DNA from: Rikenella microfusus
GTDB lineage: Bacteria; Bacteroidota; Bacteroidia; Bacteroidales; VadinHA17
Reading direction: 5' to 3'
Assembly (NCBI GenBank): GCA_022736275.1
Contig: DZBJ01000026.1
Coordinates: 1 to 43,335 of the forward strand
Length of the DNA: 43,335 bases
Part shown: positions 1 through 7,636 of the stretch, piece by piece
Numbering within the stretch: position 1 is the first letter of the stretch
Layout of the letters: each line of letters starts with the position of its first letter
Translations under genes and position numbers: made by a program
Notes under the pieces: model-generated
Seen by the model: only the letters and a program-made list of their open reading frames with translations
Told to the model about the DNA's origin: nothing
Databases searched by the model: none

Positions 1-780
1 TTTCTTTTTCATCATTTCAAATCTGTTTGTGTAAAACGAAAAGTTGAATGAATTTGAGAGACTGATCAGCCTGGCGTTGAAGACCTGGTTGAGAAGAGCC
101 GCCCTGTAACCTGCCGGGTCAGATGTGCTTTGCAGAGCCTCCTCGTCGGCAAGATTTTCGTGATTTTGCCTGACAAGTGCGGAGTAGATCCAGACAAACG
201 GATTCATCCATTGTATCAGGCTCATCATCTCAACAAGCAGGAGATCGAACCAGTGTTTCTGTCTGAGGTGCACCAACTCATGGTTCAGTATCTCCCTGGC
301 CTCACGTTCACTCACTGAAGGATTGATGAAAACATAATTGAAAAATGAGAAAGCGGAGGTATATTTTTCAGTTCTGACCATTACGGCATCTCCTGTCCTG
401 ATCACAGATCCTGTCCTTAACGCATGATAAAGCGAAAAGAAGTGGAACAGGGTCCGGAACAGGAAAAGAATCATCCCACCGGCATAGACCAGCAGGAAAA
501 GGCTGAGGGGGGGCTTCTTCTCGTGATGCTCCGCGGCAGCCTGTGTATGAGAGGCCTGCGCCATCGTTGCGACCTGCGCTTCCTGTATCACCGGCATCGG
601 CACTTCAACTTTGTAATGGATTGTTATAAGCGGAAGAAGAAGCGACAAAATAACCCCGGCAACCAGGTATGCCCTCTTCAGCCTGAAGAACCTCTCCTTC
701 CTGAGAAAAAGAATATATAGCAGCGTGAAGCACGCAAGCCATGAGGCCGATTTCAGGAGGTAAAATGCAATTGATTCCAT
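1..780 (-). CDS. M56 family (BlaR1/MecR1-type) membrane metallopeptidase, 3' end beyond window
   Basis: Partial gene: 260 codons from ATG at 780 are open and in frame to the window edge. The N-terminus has two hydrophobic segments (about residues 5-25 and 30-50), a polar stretch, then another membrane segment (about 85-105). The zinc-peptidase motif HELVH (NHELVHLRQKHWFD) lies near residue 160, followed by a membrane-associated stretch with LIQWMNPFVW and a downstream NHENLADEEA containing the expected acidic ligand. This is the standard M56 architecture: a membrane protease which on signal cleaves or inactivates a BlaI-type repressor. The sequence at the edge (RFEMMKKK) is typical of Bacteroidota M56 proteins just before the last membrane segment and C-terminal sensor or TonB-like domain, which lies outside the window. 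It follows the blaI-like gene with a 3-nt gap, so the two are translationally coupled. The signal sensed is unknown. Confidence 0.88.
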   Translation of the reverse strand, partial: MESIAFYLLKSASWLACFTLLYILFLRKERFFRLKRAYLVAGVILSLLLPLITIHYKVEVPMPVIQEAQVATMAQASHTQAAAEHHEKKPPLSLFLLVYAGGMILFLFRTLFHFFSLYHALRTGSVIRTGDAVMVRTEKYTSAFSFFNYVFINPSVSEREAREILNHELVHLRQKHWFDLLLVEMMSLIQWMNPFVWIYSALVRQNHENLADEEALQSTSDPAGYRAALLNQVFNARLISLSNSFNFSFYTNRFEMMKKK

Positions 781-783
781 ATG

Positions 784-1158
784 TTATTCCTGTTGGTTAT
801 CCTTAAGGTCCTGCCTGGCTTCCTCAAGTATCATGTCCAGATCCTTGATGGAAAGGTTCTTCTCCATTGCAAAGAACGATGTCATTGCCGGGAAGGAGTT
901 ATTGAAATATCCCTCAAGCAGTCCGAAAAGCTGGTGCTTTGAATACTCCTTTTTCGATATCCGGGGATAATAGAGGAAAACGTTGGCATATGCCTTGTGA
1001 TCAACATATCCCTTCTTCTCCAGCACCTTCAGCACGGTGGAGATGGTGTTCCGTACCGGTTTCGGATCGTCAAATCGGTCCCTGATATCCTTTACCACTC
1101 CCTCTTCCAGATCCCATAAAATCTGCATTATTTGTTCTTCAGCCTTCGTCAGTTGCAT
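784..1158 (-). CDS. BlaI/MecI/CopY family transcriptional repressor
   Basis: 124-residue winged-helix repressor starting MQLTKAEEQIMQILW, the characteristic BlaI/MecI opening, with the recognition region VRNTISTVLKVLEKKGYVDHK and a C-terminal dimerisation helix region. I chose ATG at 1158 because family alignment begins there; an in-frame TTG at 1179 would add seven residues. Family proteins bind a dyad as a homodimer and are inactivated by their partner M56 protease, encoded immediately downstream. The upstream tlpA-like gene ends 24 bp before this start, so the three genes look like one transcript. Two similar 16-bp boxes upstream of that first gene (2746-2761 and 2785-2800) are candidate binding sites, implying autoregulation. 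The regulated physiology need not be beta-lactam resistance; Bacteroidota carry many such pairs. Confidence 0.92.
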   Translation of the reverse strand: MQLTKAEEQIMQILWDLEEGVVKDIRDRFDDPKPVRNTISTVLKVLEKKGYVDHKAYANVFLYYPRISKKEYSKHQLFGLLEGYFNNSFPAMTSFFAMEKNLSIKDLDMILEEARQDLKDNQQE

Positions 1159-1182
1159 TATATCGTCTTTTTTGATCAAATC

Positions 1183-2655
1183 TTATTTCTCAATTAATGT
1201 TAACAATCGCTCATACACTTTATCGGGACGCTCACAATTTTCTGAAATGATAAACCCGTTCCCGTCCATAGTTGCATAGTGAGGTATTCCTTTTACGGAG
1301 TATTTTTCCTGCAGGTCAGCGGCCCAGTTTCCGACACAGATAAGGTTTGTCCCTCTGAGCTTTTCATTTTCAATTATTGTCTGCCATTTTTCGTATTCAT
1401 CATCAAGACAGATATTAATAATCTCTGCCGGCTTGCCGGAAAGGTTTTCTGCCAGCTTGTTCAGTGAAGGTATCTCCTCAAGGCATGGTCCGCACCAGGT
1501 AGCCCAGAAATGCAGATAAATCAATTTGCCGCGGTAATCTGACAATGTATGAAAAACCCCTGAGGGATCTTTAAGATAAAAATAGGGAGCTTCTGAACCT
1601 GGTTTCAATCTGTTTTCATCTTCAAGTTTCTCGAGCTTCTTCAGACTCTCTGATTTTCTGTCATTGATGTAGCTTTCCTGCAGTGATGTCAGCCTGAAAT
1701 CTGTCGCAACTCTGAACGAATCAACCAGTTGAAGTTCCTTTCTTGTGTCAACCCCATAATACAAATCATATAAAAGATATGCATTGAAATATTCAAGTAT
1801 CTTTCCTTTCAGGAGCGAATTGATACTATGACTCGCCTTACTGTAATACGCCATCAGCCGTGGCGGGCCAATCAGACGGTAATCAACAGAATCAGACAGT
1901 AACAGATAGTCGGAGATAAACCGCCAGTATAAAGGAGACGAGACAGCTTCAGGGTTATAAATCTTTACATCGCACGGCATAAGAATGCCTCTCAGGTTCC
2001 GGTTTTTCAGATAGTAGTATTGAAAGAACTTCATGTTTTCTGAAAAATAGCCGATTTCATTTTCATAAAAATCACAAAACCATCCGGGAAGGTTATTTCT
2101 GTTTTTCCTCAGGAATTTCAGCCTCTCCTGCCCGGCCTGGTCTATCTTTTTTATAGCATCCTCAAACTGTCTCTCTGTTTCCGGTTGAGTATTGAAAGCC
2201 ATGATAGCAAGCGGGCTCTGGCTATAAAAACAGCCCAACTCACTTCTCTCATTTTGCAGGAAAGCAAATATGGGATCATCCATCTGAAAAGAGATATTAT
2301 TGCCTCCATCTCCTGCCATGTCAAGACCAACCCTGGCAACCAGCGTGTCGCCAGGCCTCATGTAAGAGGTATAAACCGTATCACTGAACTCAAACCAGAC
2401 CAGCTCAGGCCTTGTTATACTGTACCTTGCTTCGCAGATTCTAGTCCTGGTTAGAGTAAATCTGTGGACCAGGCACGACTGTATTGGATAATAACTGGCA
2501 TGATTGATATCCATCCTGACGGAATCCAGGTCATCCTGAGCAATAACTTTGATATAGGCTACCCCTCCAAAATCAATCTCAGGAGAGTATTCCTTTCCGC
2601 CATTGCAGCCGGACAGTAGTATAAGGGCTGAAATAAATATTACCAATCCTCTCAT
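1183..2655 (-). CDS. TlpA-family thioredoxin-like lipoprotein with N-terminal DUF4369-like region
   Basis: 490 residues. ATG start, lipoprotein signal with lipobox LLSGC (Cys17), a long N-terminal region of about 340 residues, then a thioredoxin fold beginning at PGSEAPYFYLKDPSG. The redox motif WCGPC is at residues 387-391 (FWATWCGPCLEE) and the cis-proline loop GIPHY is near residue 457. This fits Bacteroidota TlpA/ResA-like periplasmic lipoproteins that reduce or exchange disulfides on unknown substrates; many have a DUF4369-like N-terminal half. It is the first gene of the apparent operon with blaI and blaR1, suggesting it is a target of that sensor system. Lipoprotein placement on the periplasmic face of a membrane is inferred from the lipobox. 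The exact N-terminal domain is uncertain. Confidence 0.9.
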   Translation of the reverse strand: MRGLVIFISALILLSGCNGGKEYSPEIDFGGVAYIKVIAQDDLDSVRMDINHASYYPIQSCLVHRFTLTRTRICEARYSITRPELVWFEFSDTVYTSYMRPGDTLVARVGLDMAGDGGNNISFQMDDPIFAFLQNERSELGCFYSQSPLAIMAFNTQPETERQFEDAIKKIDQAGQERLKFLRKNRNNLPGWFCDFYENEIGYFSENMKFFQYYYLKNRNLRGILMPCDVKIYNPEAVSSPLYWRFISDYLLLSDSVDYRLIGPPRLMAYYSKASHSINSLLKGKILEYFNAYLLYDLYYGVDTRKELQLVDSFRVATDFRLTSLQESYINDRKSESLKKLEKLEDENRLKPGSEAPYFYLKDPSGVFHTLSDYRGKLIYLHFWATWCGPCLEEIPSLNKLAENLSGKPAEIINICLDDEYEKWQTIIENEKLRGTNLICVGNWAADLQEKYSVKGIPHYATMDGNGFIISENCERPDKVYERLLTLIEK

Positions 2656-2745
2656 TCCGGAATCGATAGTAGTAAGTTATACTAAAGCAACGTTATGCCC
2701 GTCTCCGGACGAGTCATTTCAATCAATCCTTCAACACAAATGTGC

Positions 2746-2800
2746 GACTATATTTATAGACGCACAAGTTTTTTTCACTTTTTTGTCTATATTTTTAGTC
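2746..2800 (-). promoter_or_regulatory. Two similar dyad-like boxes, candidate BlaI operators upstream of tlpA
   Basis: On the plus strand GACTATATTTATAGAC (2746-2761) and GTCTATATTTTTAGTC (2785-2800) match at 13 of 16 positions, and the first contains the dyad CTATA-TT-TATAG. Their centres are 39 bp apart, close to four helical turns. They sit 91-145 bp upstream of the first gene of the tlpA-blaI-blaR1 operon. A third small dyad, CACAAATGTG, lies at about 2735-2744. BlaI/MecI repressors bind AT-rich dyads in pairs, so these are plausible operators; that assignment is inference. Confidence 0.4.
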
Positions 2801-2902
2801 AATAGCCGTAAATACCTTTTTAACAATACCCTCCGTAAAGGAAGAGCCTTAAGGATTAGAAGGGTTGCACTTGCTCGTGATTTAGCAATTATAGAAGATA
2901 TA

Positions 2903-4024
2903 TCATTGTAAAAAGTCTTCAAAATTGTCCTGGGTGATGACCGCTCCAACAGCTCCGGGATATGATTCAGTAAAAGCGACAGGCATCCTGGTTTTCTTGT
3001 TGGGCTTCCATTTGAACTCATAGGCCCAGAGCTGGCCATCTCTTTCTTCTATATAATCAATCTCCTGCTGATCATGCGTTCGCCAGAAATATTTGTTTGC
3101 CCAGATCCCCGAATAGTGAGTATGCTTCTGACGTTCCGAAATGAGAAAGTTCTCCCAGAGAGCACCTGTGTCATTTCTCAGCTCCGGAGGGTTAAAGTTT
3201 GCTATCAATGAATTACGGATGCCGTTGTCATAAAAATAGACCTTCCTGGCTCTCTTGAGCTCCTTGCGCAGATTGCGGCTGAAAGACCCAAGTCTGAATA
3301 TCACGTACGTCTTTTCAAGCAGTTGGATATACTTCTCTACCGTCTGGTTGTCCAAATCCAGATTCATTCCAAGCTCATTGTATGAGACTTCATTGCCTAC
3401 CTGAAATGCAAGAAGTTGCAGTAACCTGACAAGCTTTTCAGGTTTCCGGATATCATCAAGCATAAGAATATCTTTATACAAATAGCTGTCTGACAATTGC
3501 CTCAGCAACTCCTTCTCCTGTCCGGGTGTATTTACAACCTCAGGATAATAACCGTAAACCATTCTGTGAGACAGAAGTCTTCTTTCTTGTAAAAACCCGT
3601 GATGACCGACCATCTCTCCGAAACTTAATGGGAAAAGATTATACTCCCATTTTCTGCCTGTAAGAGGTTCATTGATCTCATTGGCCAGCTCAAAGGAGGA
3701 AGATACTGTTACCACAAGTTGCACTTCCGGTATCTGATCAGTGATCAACTTTAGCTTCAGGCCAATATTTTTTATTCTTTGTGCTTCATCAATTATGACC
3801 ATTCTCTTGCCACCAAACAAGGCATAAAATCTTGTCGAAGACGGTTCTTCAAAAAGAGCTCTGACATCAGGTTCATCTCCGTTAAACCACAGCGAATCCT
3901 GTATGCCTGAAAACATCAACCTCAGAAGGGTTGTCTTTCCGGTTTGTCTGGCACCCGAAATAATTATTGCCTTTCCTTTGCCCAATTTCTCCCCGATGAT
4001 TTCCTGAAGGCTTCTGGTGATCAT
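2903..4024 (-). CDS. AAA-family ATPase with DUF4143 C-terminal domain
   Basis: 373 residues from ATG. Walker A is GARQTGKT (residues 24-31) and Walker B MVIIDEAQ (75-82). The sensor region follows (LVVTVSSSFEL), then the typical RKWEYNLFPLSFGEM segment of this family. The C-terminal half matches DUF4143: a winged-helix-like stretch (VSYNELGMNLDLDNQTVEKYIQ), KTYVIFRL, and a PD-(D/E)XK-like segment with QQEIDYIEERDGQLWAYEFKW. The E-I-D-Y-I-E...E-F-K arrangement resembles a nuclease core (D/E-x-K), but activity is unproven. The family is widespread, often as single-gene cargo in bacteria and archaea, with no settled function. It stands alone here, flanked by intergenic gaps of about 210-250 bp, and has a 13-bp inverted repeat just upstream. 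Confidence 0.9.
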   Translation of the reverse strand: MITRSLQEIIGEKLGKGKAIIISGARQTGKTTLLRLMFSGIQDSLWFNGDEPDVRALFEEPSSTRFYALFGGKRMVIIDEAQRIKNIGLKLKLITDQIPEVQLVVTVSSSFELANEINEPLTGRKWEYNLFPLSFGEMVGHHGFLQERRLLSHRMVYGYYPEVVNTPGQEKELLRQLSDSYLYKDILMLDDIRKPEKLVRLLQLLAFQVGNEVSYNELGMNLDLDNQTVEKYIQLLEKTYVIFRLGSFSRNLRKELKRARKVYFYDNGIRNSLIANFNPPELRNDTGALWENFLISERQKHTHYSGIWANKYFWRTHDQQEIDYIEERDGQLWAYEFKWKPNKKTRMPVAFTESYPGAVGAVITQDNFEDFLQ

Positions 4025-4040
4025 ATGCTCTATTTTTAAG

Positions 4041-4080
4041 ATTATAATCGCAAATATAGCGTAATTATTGCGATTACAAT
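4041..4080 (-). promoter_or_regulatory. 13-bp inverted repeat upstream of the DUF4143 ATPase
   Basis: ATTATAATCGCAA (4041-4053) and TTGCGATTACAAT (4068-4080) form arms with 12 of 13 complementary positions and a 14-nt spacer. The repeat begins 16 bp upstream of the ATPase ATG (4024). The position and symmetry suggest an operator or autoregulatory site, and the core pair AATCGCAA / TTGCGATT is perfect. No regulator is identified. Confidence 0.45.
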
Positions 4081-4118
4081 CAGCTATTTAATGTAAACTT
4101 AGCCTTTAGCCGCTATCG

Positions 4119-4152
4119 GCAGTAAGCAGTGGCAGTAGGTAGTAGGCAGTAG
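4119..4152. repeat. Short degenerate GCAGTA/GTAGG repeat tract
   Basis: GCAGTAAGCAGTGGCAGTAG followed by GTAGTAGGCAGTAG: degenerate 6-7 bp units based on GCAGTA(G). It lies in the 211-bp gap between the ATPase start and the phosphatase stop and codes for nothing recognisable. Tracts of this kind occur between genes in Bacteroidota genomes. There are no spacers of uniform length, so it is not CRISPR. Confidence 0.6.
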
Positions 4153-4202
4153 CGAAAGGAGTTAGGAGTTAAATTTTCAAGAAGTTAGCACGTAATGCCT
4201 CT

Positions 4203-4238
4203 TTCGACTTAACAGACTTTACGGACTTTCCGACTCTA
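4203..4238. repeat. 9-bp tandem repeat (GACTT core) at the 3' end of the phosphatase gene
   Basis: TTCGACTTA, ACAGACTTT and ACGGACTTT, then CCGACTCTA, are roughly four 9-bp units sharing GACTT. The last unit overlaps the stop codon of the e(P4) phosphatase (4236-4238). GACTTTC at 4224-4230 also pairs with GAAAGTC at 4239-4245, giving a 7-bp hairpin spanning the stop codon. This looks like slippage-derived simple sequence; a role in transcript 3'-end formation is possible but unproven. Confidence 0.55.
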
Positions 4239-5144
4239 GAAAGTCTCGAGTAGCCTAAGAAGCTTCTCTCGGCTGGTGGTGCCGGACGACTGCCTCATGA
4301 TTTCATTAAGCCAGTTGCCGTACATCGGGTTGGGAAGCACGATATACCTTGTGCCGAACAGCTTCCGGTCCGCATCCACGGCAGAATAGCCATTATCGGG
4401 ACCGCGTTTTTCGTATAGCCCGTTGTGATCTGCAAGGTTATCACCCACTAACAAAATGATCTCGTAATCCTTTTCTATCAGCGCCCGACGGGCGACTTTT
4501 GAGGAGGTGTTCTCTTTCAGAAACATATGGGTGCTGTCGGCATTGACAAACCCAAGGGTGGACATGTTAGCAATCGTCGGACCCATCTCCTGTACAGTCC
4601 TGTTGGAGACATAAAACACCTCCACCCCCAGCGAGTCGGCATACCTGGTGAACTCCACCGCCCCGGGAAGAGGCTCAGCCCTGACAAGCTCAACCCATCG
4701 CAGCCAGTCCTCATCGTTATACTCCTTTTTCTCAAACACCTGCCATCCCTGGAAGGGACTGTTGTCAAGCAGCGTCTCGTCAATATCGAGCACCACCGCA
4801 GCAGGCTTTGTCCGGCCAGCCCATGCGAGGTTTTCCGCAAGAGCAATCTCCGCAGTGCGGAAACACTGGTAGTAAAGTGCCCGCATCTCGGCCGACTTCT
4901 GGTACCAGAGAGTTGCCAGTATCAGGTGGTCCTGGTCCTCTGCGGCTGCCAGAGAGGCCGGGGCCTCAGAGGCCGGGGCCGGATCGTCCTGTTTGCCCAC
5001 AGGCGCACCGGCAAGCTGACCCGACCTTTCTTCGGCTGCCCGGGCGGGAAGGTCCTGTTGTCCGGCAGGCTGAGCTGATTTATGCTTAACGGCGCCACAT
5101 GATGCCAGTATAATCAGTCCGGTAACAATAATGAGCTTTTTCAT
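4236..5144 (-). CDS. 5'-nucleotidase / acid phosphatase, lipoprotein e(P4) family
   Basis: 302 residues. Lipoprotein signal with lipobox LASC (Cys16), then a low-complexity Ala/Pro/Gln-rich linker (about residues 20-72), then a HAD-superfamily class C acid phosphatase domain. HAD motif I is VVLDIDETLLDNSP with nucleophile Asp120 and acid Asp122; motif II is FYVSNR; motif IV is LLVGDNLADHN. The family removes phosphate from nucleotides at the cell surface; Haemophilus e(P4) acts on NMN and aids NAD precursor uptake. The gene is single and divergent from the GH16-like gene. The linker is more GC-rich than its surroundings. Function as a surface phosphatase is well supported; the substrate is not known. 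Confidence 0.93.
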   Translation of the reverse strand: MKKLIIVTGLIILASCGAVKHKSAQPAGQQDLPARAAEERSGQLAGAPVGKQDDPAPASEAPASLAAAEDQDHLILATLWYQKSAEMRALYYQCFRTAEIALAENLAWAGRTKPAAVVLDIDETLLDNSPFQGWQVFEKKEYNDEDWLRWVELVRAEPLPGAVEFTRYADSLGVEVFYVSNRTVQEMGPTIANMSTLGFVNADSTHMFLKENTSSKVARRALIEKDYEIILLVGDNLADHNGLYEKRGPDNGYSAVDADRKLFGTRYIVLPNPMYGNWLNEIMRQSSGTTSREKLLRLLETF

Positions 5145-5292
5145 GCGTTTTTATTCTGTTGAAAATAAACCAATTGTCAAAATCGGCTCTTTTTTGTTGT
5201 TATCTCCTAAGTAACAAATAATTGGCTGATGCGGACAGTTATGTTTAAAAGATATTTAACTTTAACCGAACTATACCAAAACTTAATCTGCA

Positions 5293-6879
5293 ATGTCAAC
5301 CTTAAAGCTGATGCTGGGGATGATCCCCGCAACCTCTAAACTGGAACAGGAAGAGAAGGCGTTGATAGCCGAGCATGAGAAACTGATCTCCTTTACCGGT
5401 TCCGAAGCCCTGGCAAAATACAACCTGCTTCACGAGAGCGTCAATTCAGCCGGCTTCAGGCAGAAAAAAAAGGAGATCGAATCACTCTCCTACAAAGGCT
5501 CGGAGGAACACGCCAGGGAGACTGAATTCCTCGGTCTGAAAAAGGCAAAGGACATTGTCTCCTACTTCAAAACTGAAGGAAGCGCCCTGCTCAGGAATTT
5601 CAACTCTCTTGAGGGCTCATCCAGGATAAAGGAGATAGAAGACCTGCAGCTCTTCATCCAGTCGGCGGAGTTCAAACAGAAGGAGAGGATGAAGCCTGTG
5701 ACATTCAAGCAGACTGAAGAGTATGGCAAATGGCTTGAATTCAAAAAGCTCAAGGGAGACAAGGAGGTAGTAAAGAATCTCAATCCGTCAAAGGTGGAAA
5801 GGTTCCGCGAACTGCAGTCGTTAGTCACATCATCAGCCTTCCTCCTGAAGAAGAACATGAAACCCGTTACTTTCAAGGATACCCCGGAATACCAGAAACT
5901 GCTTGATTTCAAGAGCAAGAGGAGCGCTCCTGACGTTGTTTCCTATTACAAGTTCAAAACCTCAAAGGAGTATAACAACTACATCCACGTTAAAGATACC
6001 TCGCGGCTGAAGAGGCTTGCCGAGCTGGAGGAGTACCTGAAAACAAAGGCTTTCACTGAAAGGAAAGAGTATCTTCTTGATAAGCGCCGCTTCGAGAAAA
6101 CCGAGATGTTCAGGGAGCTGAAGGAGTATGAAGCCCTGAAAAACTCTGCTGATATCAAATGGTATTTCAGCGTTAAGGATTCAACCAAGTTTGACATAAT
6201 CAAAAACCGCAAGCTCACCTTCAGTGATGAGTTTGAAGAGACTGCTCCGGATACCAAAAAATGGCTGAACAAATATTACTGGGGAGAAAAGCTGCTGCAC
6301 GACAGCTACAGCATAGCAACCGACCTGCACTGCTATACTCCGTCAGATAATTTCGAGGTGCGCCACAGCGTACTGCGCATAATCACCAAACCGCAAAAGA
6401 TTAATGGCAAGGTGTGGGATAAGGAAAGGGGGTTCTACACAAAAGACTTCTCATTCACCTCAGCCATTCTGAATACCGGAGCCTCATTCAGGCAGAAGTA
6501 CGGCATCTTCACGGCCAAGATCAAACTTACTGATCCTAATGTGCGCAATGCCTTCTGGCTTATCGGCGACCGCATCGCACCTCACGTAGACATCTGCAGA
6601 TCAGGGCACGGGAAGGTGTGGTTTGACCTCTTCACCTCTCCGGGCAACCACTATAAGAAGAGCCTCGGATCAAAGTATCTCTCCGATTTCTTCATCTACA
6701 GCCTGGAGTGGACTCCTGAAAGCCTCATCTGGAAGATCAACGGCATGGAGGTGATGCGTCAGACTTCAGGTGTTCCGCAGGAGGCCATGTACATCAACCT
6801 GGCCGGCGGGGTCGACAAGCCCATCGGCGGCATATCGTCAATGGAGGTCGACTGGGTAAGGGTCTATCAGTCAAAATAA
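5293..6879 (+). CDS. Repeat protein with C-terminal GH16/concanavalin-like domain lacking catalytic glutamates
   Basis: 528 residues from ATG, with no signal peptide or membrane segment. Residues about 20-300 are charged and probably helical, built of four degenerate repeats starting near residues 52, 124, 181 and 252 (spacings 72, 57, 71). The unit reads roughly SAxFxxKKxMKPVTFKxTxEY-LxFKxLKxxxDVVxYxK-SxRLxELxxL. Residues about 309-526 match the GH16 beta-sandwich (LTFSDEFE, YGIFTAKIKL, FWLIGD, FIYSLEWTPESLIWKINGMEV, DWVRVY). The family catalytic motif E-x-D-x-x-E is replaced by HVDICR: His431 and Arg436 stand where the nucleophile and acid/base glutamates belong, while Asp433 is kept. Glycoside hydrolysis is therefore unlikely; binding of a polysaccharide or another ligand is possible. 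The gene is monocistronic and ends at a hairpin terminator. Confidence 0.8.
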   Translation: MSTLKLMLGMIPATSKLEQEEKALIAEHEKLISFTGSEALAKYNLLHESVNSAGFRQKKKEIESLSYKGSEEHARETEFLGLKKAKDIVSYFKTEGSALLRNFNSLEGSSRIKEIEDLQLFIQSAEFKQKERMKPVTFKQTEEYGKWLEFKKLKGDKEVVKNLNPSKVERFRELQSLVTSSAFLLKKNMKPVTFKDTPEYQKLLDFKSKRSAPDVVSYYKFKTSKEYNNYIHVKDTSRLKRLAELEEYLKTKAFTERKEYLLDKRRFEKTEMFRELKEYEALKNSADIKWYFSVKDSTKFDIIKNRKLTFSDEFEETAPDTKKWLNKYYWGEKLLHDSYSIATDLHCYTPSDNFEVRHSVLRIITKPQKINGKVWDKERGFYTKDFSFTSAILNTGASFRQKYGIFTAKIKLTDPNVRNAFWLIGDRIAPHVDICRSGHGKVWFDLFTSPGNHYKKSLGSKYLSDFFIYSLEWTPESLIWKINGMEVMRQTSGVPQEAMYINLAGGVDKPIGGISSMEVDWVRVYQSK

Positions 6880-6904
6880 TACCCGTTAAACGGTGCTGTT
6901 ATAG

Positions 6905-6932
6905 AGGCTGTCTCAATTGGGGCAGCCTTTTT
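6905..6932 (+). terminator. Rho-independent terminator after the GH16-like gene
   Basis: AGGCTGTCTC (6905-6914), loop AATT, GGGGCAGCCT (6919-6928) form a 10-bp stem allowing two G-U pairs, followed by a run of T. It lies 25 bp after the stop codon of the GH16-like gene. The rest of the gap to the sigma factor start at 7151 holds no gene; only a 6-bp dyad CTGACA/TGTCAG (7113-7137) was noted there. Confidence 0.75.
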
Positions 6933-7150
6933 CATTCCGACACACTTACTCCAGGGAGCTCTTTACCAGGACTTTGACATCAGGTATCCGGCTTGCCTGT
7001 ATCTTCGGCATATGATATTTTTTTGTCCTGGTTCTGACCTGTCTGACATATTTTCCCTCCGGACCTAAAGTTTTTGCCATCTTTTTTCCTGGGAGACTGT
7101 AACATTTGGCATCTGACAGCCGTCTTTAGGATGTCAGTGCATTGATCTTT

Positions 7151-7636
7151 ATGACCGTAAAAGAGTACAACAACGCTGTAAAGGAATTCGGTGACCATGT
7201 CTACCGCTTCATCTACCGCAGCCTGAAAGACAGCCACAGGGCAGGTGACATTGTACAGGATACCTACGAGAAACTGTGGCGGTGCGTTACTGAGGTTGAA
7301 TACGCGGTGGTGAAATCGTGGCTCTTTGCAACTGCCTACAACAGGATGATAGATGTGATCAGAAAGGACTCGCGGGTGGTGGGTGTTGAACATTATGACG
7401 AAAGCGCATTGTATGCAGATGAGAGCGGAAGTGATCTTAATGAGGTCCTGCACAGGGCCCTTGAAAGACTGCCCGAAGCACAGCGGTCAGTAATACTCCT
7501 TCGCGATTACGAAGGATACAGCTACCGGGAAATAGCTGACATAACAGGTCTCTCCGAGGCACAGGTCAAAACCTATATCTTCAGGGGACACGTAACCCTG
7601 AGAAATTATCTTGTAAAGACATCGGTATGGCAATGA
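7151..7636 (+). CDS. RNA polymerase ECF-type sigma factor
   Basis: 161 residues with ATG at 7151; an in-frame TTG at 7142 would add three residues. Sigma region 2 is seen in VYRFIYRSLKDSHRAGDIVQDTYEKLWR and the promoter-melting segment after it. Region 4 helix-turn-helix is LPEAQRSVILLRDYEGYSYREIADI, then GLSEAQVKTYIFRGHVTLRNYL. Length and layout are normal for an extracytoplasmic-function sigma factor. Its stop overlaps the start of the next gene by 4 nt (ATGA), a strong sign of coupling to a single-membrane-span protein that probably holds it inactive, and an outer-membrane barrel protein follows. It lacks the adjacent SusC/SusD pair seen with many Bacteroidota ECF factors, so envelope stress rather than glycan uptake is the more likely theme. 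Confidence 0.93.
   Translation: MTVKEYNNAVKEFGDHVYRFIYRSLKDSHRAGDIVQDTYEKLWRCVTEVEYAVVKSWLFATAYNRMIDVIRKDSRVVGVEHYDESALYADESGSDLNEVLHRALERLPEAQRSVILLRDYEGYSYREIADITGLSEAQVKTYIFRGHVTLRNYLVKTSVWQ

Noticed and set aside
1159..1179. TTG at 1179 as the start of the BlaI-like gene
   Set aside because: Family alignment begins at MQLTKAEEQ (ATG 1158); the extra seven residues are not conserved.
2731..3039. 102-codon minus-strand frame in the gap upstream of tlpA
   Set aside because: Overlaps the ATPase 3' end in another frame and crosses the AT-rich candidate operator region; no domain seen.
4119..4152. Possible CRISPR array from the GCAGTA repeats
   Set aside because: Units are 6-7 bp, degenerate and without uniform spacers; no cas genes in the window.
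4527..5089. Long plus-strand open frames opposite the e(P4) phosphatase
   Set aside because: Shadows of a high-GC coding strand; no start context or recognisable domains, while the minus-strand gene has complete HAD motifs.
7113..7137. CTGACA/TGTCAG dyad before the ECF sigma gene as an operator or sigma-specific promoter
   Set aside because: Only 6-bp arms with a 13-bp gap, expected by chance in this much intergenic DNA; not listed as a site.
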